DNA of 36,072 nucleotides, from positions 1 through 36,072 of the forward strand of contig DJSP01000042.1 in assembly GCA_002438065.1 (NCBI GenBank), written 5' to 3'. Below the pieces are notes generated by a model. It worked only from the letters and a program-made list of their open reading frames with translations, was not told the origin of the DNA and did not search any database. The stretch comes from Caryophanales bacterium UBA6331. Its GTDB lineage: Bacteria; Bacillota_I; Bacilli_A; RF39; UBA660. How positions within the stretch are numbered: the first letter of the stretch is position 1; each line of letters opens with the position of its first letter. The translations under genes and the position numbers were made by a program. Of this stretch, positions 30,852 to 36,072 are shown one piece after another.

Positions 30852-33800
30852 CTATGGCCAGTTTTTATATTTTTCTAAAAACTTTTGTGGATATAATGGA
30901 TCTGGATACACTCCATCTTTATTTTCAACTGTATTTCCACTACTATCAACCATTACATAATCTAATCCCTTAATACAGCTTGAAATATCTCCTGTACAGA
31001 ATTTTCCATTTACATAGTATTTCCACTTATTATCTCTACCAGATGTATCGCTAAAATATGACTCGACAAATGTACTTTTACATTCTTTCATATCACTATT
31101 ACAATCAAAGCAATATTCAATATCTGAGTCTTTTCCTTTTTGTGTTGTTTCAGTACCACACATATTCATTGTTGAATATTTAAAATATGATTTAGAAGTA
31201 TTTTTCTTAATTGTTTGCAGATCTTTTGTTGTTAAAGTAACTTCATATTCTAAATAATCTCTCGATTCATCATCATATATATCATATTTTCCACTACTAG
31301 AACTATCTGCTAAATATGTAGATAATTTACTATCATCTGCTTTAGTTGTTGCATCTGTATCAGAAGTTAACGCTATATAATTGTTATTATCATTATTATT
31401 TAAGCTCGCAAGTCCACTTCCTTGTTCTATTAATGCAGCAGCTACTTTACCTTTAGCATCTGACCAGTTTGTTTCATTATCTTCTCTTTCAGTAGGTGTT
31501 ACATCTGATAAAGCTATAGCACGATAATAAAATTGAGCTTCAAAATCATAAGTTTGTGTATCATCACATTCATCGCAATTACGTCTAAATGCCATTTCCA
31601 TATTACAATAATTACATGTACTAGATAATCCATCAATTTCAGGATGATTAGTTAAATATTTATTTATAGCTTCCGTAAACATTGTTTTAATTCCACCACT
31701 TGCAAATCCTAAATTAGAAAATGCAAATTTGGTAGTATACTGGCCTTTATAAGAAGTTAATTCAATATTATATACATATCCAACTTCCAAACCACTAATA
31801 TTTTTCATTGCGGCATTTGATTCATAATCGATAGTTTGATATTCACCAGTATTCATTAAAGCAAAAGTACTATTTGGTGGCCTATAAAATGTAAACTTAC
31901 TAACTTGTTCTTTACTATCAGACATTTTGACATTATCACCATATGGATCCGATGCGCCATCACTAGCTATTCCTTGTTGAGAATTATAAGATAAATTATT
32001 ATAATTAAATTGCCTACATGATTTTGCATCTCCGCTACAACCATCAATATGGGAAGTAGAACCAAGATGATATTCTTCAAAAGTTGGTGTAGTATCCTCA
32101 TCACCAGGATTAATAACATATTGTCCATCTCTACTCAATACTCCTGGTACATGTGCAGGTAAACTTGTTTCACCAGAATCTCTCGCACTTTCAGCAGTTT
32201 CACTATTTAGTGGAAAATACATATTTTTTCCTAGATAATCTCCCGAATCAAATCCAGAACTCGTATTAGGCCAATATTTAACTGAATCCTTAGCTTCAAT
32301 CATATTTATTGTGTTTTCTTTTTTGCCATATTTTTCACTATTTTGTTCATAAGAAAATGTTATTTCAGGAATGTCATTACCATCATATTCGGCACTAAAT
32401 CCCTCAAGAGCATTATGGCAATCATTATATATTTTTTGTAAACCTATTCTTTTGCCAACCCATCCTCCATATGCTTTTTCAGCTTCTGCTGCATTTTTTG
32501 CTGTTTCTTCATGAGTAGTTTTAGCTTCATTATAAGCGTTTTTTGCTGCATTTATAATGCTATCACATCTAGCTTGATCGATTTCTGATTTCAAACTGGT
32601 GCAAAATCCTTTATCATCATGAGCAGTACATACATCTTTTGTAAGATGACATGGATTATATGTACTTTTTGCATCATCATAAGCCTTTTTAGCATCAGCT
32701 AGTGCTTTTTGAGTACCAGGTAGAGCAGTTACAAAACCTTGCCATGCATCATACATATTTTGTTCAGTAGTAGCTGCACTTATATAATCTTTTTTCCATC
32801 TTCTAGCATGAAAGAAAAATGTTTTTTTAGTTCTATCGACAACATAAGGTTGCCTAAAATATGAATTTGGATTATTAATATCACCGCTCTCATTATATGA
32901 ATCAAATATGAAAAATTGTCCAGATATTGATGCTGCTGTACCAGGTGTAAACAAATCTATTTTTTCAGTTACAAAAGAAGCACAATATTCATTATTAACA
33001 ACATTATCTAAATACTTACCATAACTTCCAAAATTTATTGGCTCTTCACCTTGATCTTCTAATTCTAGCATTATGTATTTCATAGATCTTCCTCTAATAT
33101 ATGAATGATTGAATGCTCTATAACTATCTTTATTTAACTCACCATCGCTAGAACATGAATCAGCACCACAATCATTTTCTAAATGAACGATAGGCCCACA
33201 TTGCTTAATATATGCATCTTCTTCTTTACTATCTTCTTCAAGAGTAGTTGGATCAATACTATCACAATTAGCACATCCATTTTTTAACTTATCTAAATCA
33301 CTCATATCAGGATCATCACATATGCTAGGAACATTTAATGTAACTTTTACCTCAGAACTTTTTTCAGTACTTTTTCCATTAACTAATTCAACAAATCTTT
33401 GATAACTTGGATTTGGTTGATAATTATTTACAGGGCTACATACATTTGCATTGCCTACACATGTATAAATTTTTATTTCACTAATAATATCACCGTTACC
33501 AACAATTCCATCAAACTTTAAAGTTACATCAACAGTGTTTTTTTTGCTAATTGTTCCAGTAACAATTATATCTATTGATGAAGAATTTGTTAAATCTGTA
33601 TCGCCAGCAGCAGCGCATTTTATACCATTTCCACTACATCCTTTAAAAGTAACTTTTGCATCTGAATTTTCTTTTTCTATATCAATAGTTGCATTAATTG
33701 TATATTTTTTTCCATCCGTAGTAGCATCTTGTTTAACATCAGTTACTGTAACTTTACCAGCTCCAGAGCTATCAGAAGGAATATATTCATCTATATTAAT

Positions 33801-34289
33801 ATCATTACAATAATTTCCTTCACCTCCATCATGTGCACATAATCCCACTTTAAGCATTTTGCCAATAGCATCATTGCCAGGTGAGTAATTTTTTAATTTG
33901 CCTATTATACTAAAACTTGTATTACTTATAACACCAGGAGATCCTACAACATACAAATCATCTGCTTTAAACGGATAAATACGAAAGGCTTCTGATTGAT
34001 CACATTCACTAACATTGTTCTTTTTAGCATAATTTGACATTGCAATTAATCCATCAGTAAAATTGCACTTATCACAGCCATAAGAATATGAAGTTGATTG
34101 GTTTACATAGTAAGGGCTTGTCAAATCAGGATCCATACATGTTACAGACTTTCCACCAATAGTATATCTATATTCAATATGAGTTATACCAGAACAAGTT
34201 TTTTTCGTTGAACCAACAGGAATAGTCTCAGCTGAAACAACTAAAGGAATTAGTAACAAACTAGCAATAATATATATAATTTTTTTCAT
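30852..34289 (-). CDS. Large secreted Cys-rich protein, possible thioester adhesin
   Basis: This 1145-residue protein starts with a signal peptide (1-20, cleaved after VSA). Residues 30-110 resemble a thioester domain: TCMDPDLTSPYY (Cys51) fits the C-x-D-P-x pattern, and CDQSEAFRIYPF (Gln98) could supply the partner amide. Many Cys pairs follow, often C-x-x-C (CDKC, CNYC, CDEC, CFDC), some with CSG/SC clusters. A helical, Lys/Ala-rich region (about 515-600) and beta domains follow. There is no LPXTG or C-terminal anchor. Such proteins may bind host surfaces covalently; that is inference. First gene pair overlaps (TAATG) with the 228-residue protein. Confidence 0.55.
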   Translation of the reverse strand: MKKIIYIIASLLLIPLVVSAETIPVGSTKKTCSGITHIEYRYTIGGKSVTCMDPDLTSPYYVNQSTSYSYGCDKCNFTDGLIAMSNYAKKNNVSECDQSEAFRIYPFKADDLYVVGSPGVISNTSFSIIGKLKNYSPGNDAIGKMLKVGLCAHDGGEGNYCNDINIDEYIPSDSSGAGKVTVTDVKQDATTDGKKYTINATIDIEKENSDAKVTFKGCSGNGIKCAAAGDTDLTNSSSIDIIVTGTISKKNTVDVTLKFDGIVGNGDIISEIKIYTCVGNANVCSPVNNYQPNPSYQRFVELVNGKSTEKSSEVKVTLNVPSICDDPDMSDLDKLKNGCANCDSIDPTTLEEDSKEEDAYIKQCGPIVHLENDCGADSCSSDGELNKDSYRAFNHSYIRGRSMKYIMLELEDQGEEPINFGSYGKYLDNVVNNEYCASFVTEKIDLFTPGTAASISGQFFIFDSYNESGDINNPNSYFRQPYVVDRTKKTFFFHARRWKKDYISAATTEQNMYDAWQGFVTALPGTQKALADAKKAYDDAKSTYNPCHLTKDVCTAHDDKGFCTSLKSEIDQARCDSIINAAKNAYNEAKTTHEETAKNAAEAEKAYGGWVGKRIGLQKIYNDCHNALEGFSAEYDGNDIPEITFSYEQNSEKYGKKENTINMIEAKDSVKYWPNTSSGFDSGDYLGKNMYFPLNSETAESARDSGETSLPAHVPGVLSRDGQYVINPGDEDTTPTFEEYHLGSTSHIDGCSGDAKSCRQFNYNNLSYNSQQGIASDGASDPYGDNVKMSDSKEQVSKFTFYRPPNSTFALMNTGEYQTIDYESNAAMKNISGLEVGYVYNIELTSYKGQYTTKFAFSNLGFASGGIKTMFTEAINKYLTNHPEIDGLSSTCNYCNMEMAFRRNCDECDDTQTYDFEAQFYYRAIALSDVTPTEREDNETNWSDAKGKVAAALIEQGSGLASLNNNDNNNYIALTSDTDATTKADDSKLSTYLADSSSSGKYDIYDDESRDYLEYEVTLTTKDLQTIKKNTSKSYFKYSTMNMCGTETTQKGKDSDIEYCFDCNSDMKECKSTFVESYFSDTSGRDNKWKYYVNGKFCTGDISSCIKGLDYVMVDSSGNTVENKDGVYPDPLYPQKFLEKYKNWP

Positions 34290-34975
34290 TAGATCTCACT
34301 TCTCTTCTTTTTAATAAATATCAATGTTGCAGTACCAATAATTAATACACCACCAGTTATCAAAATATATTTATAATATTTCTTAAAAAAGTTTTCTTGA
34401 GGTTCTTCTATATCCGGAGTAACATTTCCTTTATTATAATTATCTATTTCTTCTTTTAATCCAACTCCCATACTTTTTACTATTTTTGGATTAGTAATAT
34501 ATTTCTGACAATAACTAACATTAGAATTATCTTTACAAATTTGATAAACACTATTACTATTAAACATAGGTTTTTTATAATTAATTGTTTTAATTAAATA
34601 TCTATCACATGAAGTATTACTATAAACTTTAATTTTATAATTAATTATTTTATAGTAATCTATATCATCAAATGTGTATTTTCCAGAAGAATAATCTTTT
34701 TTATTAGCAAATGATATATCATCATTAACATCATTTGATATTTCTAATGAAAAATTATCAGTAAGATTGTATATAGATACTAATAAAGTTGTAACATCTG
34801 TAGTATAATCATACATTTCATCTTTTACATGAACACTTTCACTTTTTTCTTCATAATCAACTTTAATTTGATTAGCTTCTTTAAGTAAATCTGATTTAGT
34901 TTTACTATCACATTTATCAGCATAAACATTAAAAGTAGTAAATAAACTAATTATAATAATTGCAATATATTTCAC
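34289..34975 (-). CDS. Secreted protein with C-terminal membrane anchor
   Basis: This 228-residue protein has a signal peptide (MKYIAIIIISLFTTFNVYA), an extracellular Asp/Asn/Tyr-rich beta domain with four Cys (C22, C118, C145, C154 region), and a C-terminal transmembrane helix (about 201-221, YILITGGVLIIGTATLIFI) followed by KKKRSEI. The stop overlaps the start of the 1145-residue protein as TAATG, so the two are made together. It could tether the larger protein, which lacks an anchor. No recognised family. Confidence 0.6.
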   Translation of the reverse strand: MKYIAIIIISLFTTFNVYADKCDSKTKSDLLKEANQIKVDYEEKSESVHVKDEMYDYTTDVTTLLVSIYNLTDNFSLEISNDVNDDISFANKKDYSSGKYTFDDIDYYKIINYKIKVYSNTSCDRYLIKTINYKKPMFNSNSVYQICKDNSNVSYCQKYITNPKIVKSMGVGLKEEIDNYNKGNVTPDIEEPQENFFKKYYKYILITGGVLIIGTATLIFIKKKRSEI

Positions 34976-34999
34976 TTTATCACTCTCTATCTCTAATCA

Positions 35000-35029
35000 A
35001 GTATATCATATAAAATAATCAATTATCAA
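35000..35029 (-). promoter_or_regulatory. Promoter of the surface-protein operon
   Basis: Minus-strand TTGATA (35029-35024), 18 nt, TATACT (35005-35000), about 25 nt before the start codon at 34975, with a GAGAG-type ribosome site between. Divergent from the CPBP gene. Confidence 0.6.
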
Positions 35030-35083
35030 TAAACTAATATTTATTTTTTATTAAAAATAAGATAAAATTAACTTGTGATTAAA

Positions 35084-35701
35084 ATGAATTATAAAAATAT
35101 TTTAAAAACTTTTTTTATTTATATAATAGCGATTGTTTTAATAGATGCTTTAACAAATTCTTATAAAAATAATGTTTTCTTATATACATTCTTACAAATA
35201 ATATTTTTAATTATAACTTTATTTATAATATTAAAAATAAACAAAATAAAACTTAAATCTATTAAGAATTTATCAAAAAAAGATTATCTTACAACCCTTA
35301 TAATCTTTTCTATATTTACTATATTAACTCTATTATCAACTTATATTATTAATAAATTTATATCTATACCTTTAAATGAAGAGCTAATAAGAGAAGAATT
35401 TATTAAATATCCTATTTTTTCTATAATAAGTTCTTGTTTAATTACTCCAATTATTGAAGAACTATTATTTAGATATAATTTTAAAGATATTAAAAATAAA
35501 TATTTATACATAATAATTACTACATTATTTTTTAGCTTATTACACCTTAGTTCACCAAATGAAATATTATATCTTATTCCCTATTCATTTATGGGAATCA
35601 TGTTTAGTTATTCTTATATTAAAACTAATAATTTATTATCACCAATTATATGTCATATATTATATAACATTATAAATGTTATTATATTATTTTATTTTTA
35701 G
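35084..35701 (+). CDS. CPBP family intramembrane glutamic protease
   Basis: This integral membrane protein has about 205 residues. It has some seven hydrophobic helices and the CPBP/Abi (CAAX-like) motifs: TPIIEELLFRYNF (Glu-Glu and Arg of motif 1), FFSLLHLS (His of motif 2) and CHILYN (His and Asn of motif 3). Possible roles are processing of peptides or bacteriocin self-protection. An open frame also begins at a GTG at 35075, but neither start has a good ribosome site. A TAAAAT box 7 nt before the GTG would give a nearly leaderless message. The stop merges with the AGGAG of the next gene. Confidence 0.85.
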   Translation: MNYKNILKTFFIYIIAIVLIDALTNSYKNNVFLYTFLQIIFLIITLFIILKINKIKLKSIKNLSKKDYLTTLIIFSIFTILTLLSTYIINKFISIPLNEELIREEFIKYPIFSIISSCLITPIIEELLFRYNFKDIKNKYLYIIITTLFFSLLHLSSPNEILYLIPYSFMGIMFSYSYIKTNNLLSPIICHILYNIINVIILFYF

Positions 35702-35710
35702 GAGAATCAT

Positions 35711-36072
35711 ATGAAAAAAACAATTATATTTATAATTTTATTATTATCTATAACTTTTTTATATAGTAAATATATAGAACCAAACAACTTTAAAGTAAGA
35801 GAATACAGTGTTATAGCCTCATCTATACCTGAAAGTTTTAATGGTTATAAAATAGTTCATTTAACAGATATTTATTATCAAAATAAAGATTTAACTAGTA
35901 TTATTAATAAAATAAATGAATTAACACCTGACTTAGTCGTATTTACTGGTAACTTATTACACAATGAATTTAATAAGGATAATAAAGATAAATTAATAAA
36001 CTATTTAAATATGATTAATTCTAAATATGGAATATACTACGTACTAGGAGATAATGATCAAAATGATACATT
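35711..36072 (+). CDS. Metallophosphoesterase-like membrane protein, partial
   Basis: The window ends inside this gene; 120 residues are visible. A signal anchor (1-20) is followed by the start of a YkuE-like calcineurin-type metallophosphoesterase. The expected D-x-H reads LTDIYYQN (D53, Y55). The GD of the second motif reads FTGNLLH (N81), and GNHD reads GDND (113-116). Three metal-site motifs are changed, so catalysis looks unlikely. AGGAG overlaps the stop of the CPBP gene, so the two are co-transcribed. The rest of the protein is not seen. Confidence 0.75.
   Translation, partial: MKKTIIFIILLLSITFLYSKYIEPNNFKVREYSVIASSIPESFNGYKIVHLTDIYYQNKDLTSIINKINELTPDLVVFTGNLLHNEFNKDNKDKLINYLNMINSKYGIYYVLGDNDQNDT

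Overview
The window is very AT-rich, with tightly packed genes, most of them on the minus strand. It uses the standard genetic code: TGA serves as a stop, and TAATG/ATGA stop-start overlaps are common. Gene content points to a low-GC Bacillota of the Bacilli/Mollicutes-like type: RpmF with four zinc cysteines, YceD, a SirA-like protein beside YneF, ObgE, SpoIIP and PncC. It may be an uncultured host-associated lineage; that placement is inference.

Bases 1-9978 are mostly chromosomal backbone: a HAD hydrolase, an RsmC-like methyltransferase, a YdcF protein, two paralogous coiled-coil proteins, YceD-RpmF, SirA/YneF, ObgE, a degenerate PfkB-family protein overlapping a small Smr protein, and two large unknown proteins. 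Bases 9979-11080 lack a normal-sized gene. They hold two tandem copies of what looks like a type I toxin-antitoxin cassette: a roughly 30-residue hydrophobic peptide on +, with a convergent antisense RNA of about 110 nt on -. A third antisense unit without a recognisable toxin lies at 168-280. An aminotransferase remnant follows at 10812-11000.

Bases 11080-12978 carry a small P-loop kinase and a TPR/UPF0158 gene pair. Bases about 13000-26300 form an accessory island. It starts with an 11-copy 10-bp tandem repeat and an AlbA_2/ATPase regulator split by an in-frame stop. Next come a large serine recombinase, small element genes and an HTH protein behind a structured leader. The island ends with a complete type I restriction-modification locus: hsdR, hsdS, hsdM and a PD-(D/E)XK/DUF5655 protein. 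The hsdS locus is built as an invertible system. One expressed hsdS lies between a silent C-terminal half and a silent N-terminal half, both inverted, and a tyrosine recombinase gene sits inside. Perfect 52-bp and 32-bp inverted repeats lie exactly at the half-gene junction, so four HsdS specificities are possible. A TnpV-like pair follows.

Bases 26993-34975 form a minus-strand run: a truncated NAD kinase remnant, PncC/CinA, an ATP-grasp enzyme, SpoIIP, small membrane proteins and a 1145-residue secreted Cys-rich protein with a possible thioester domain. The window ends with a plus-strand CPBP protease and the start of a metallophosphoesterase-like protein whose visible metal-binding residues are degenerate. 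No rRNA, tRNA or CRISPR array was seen.
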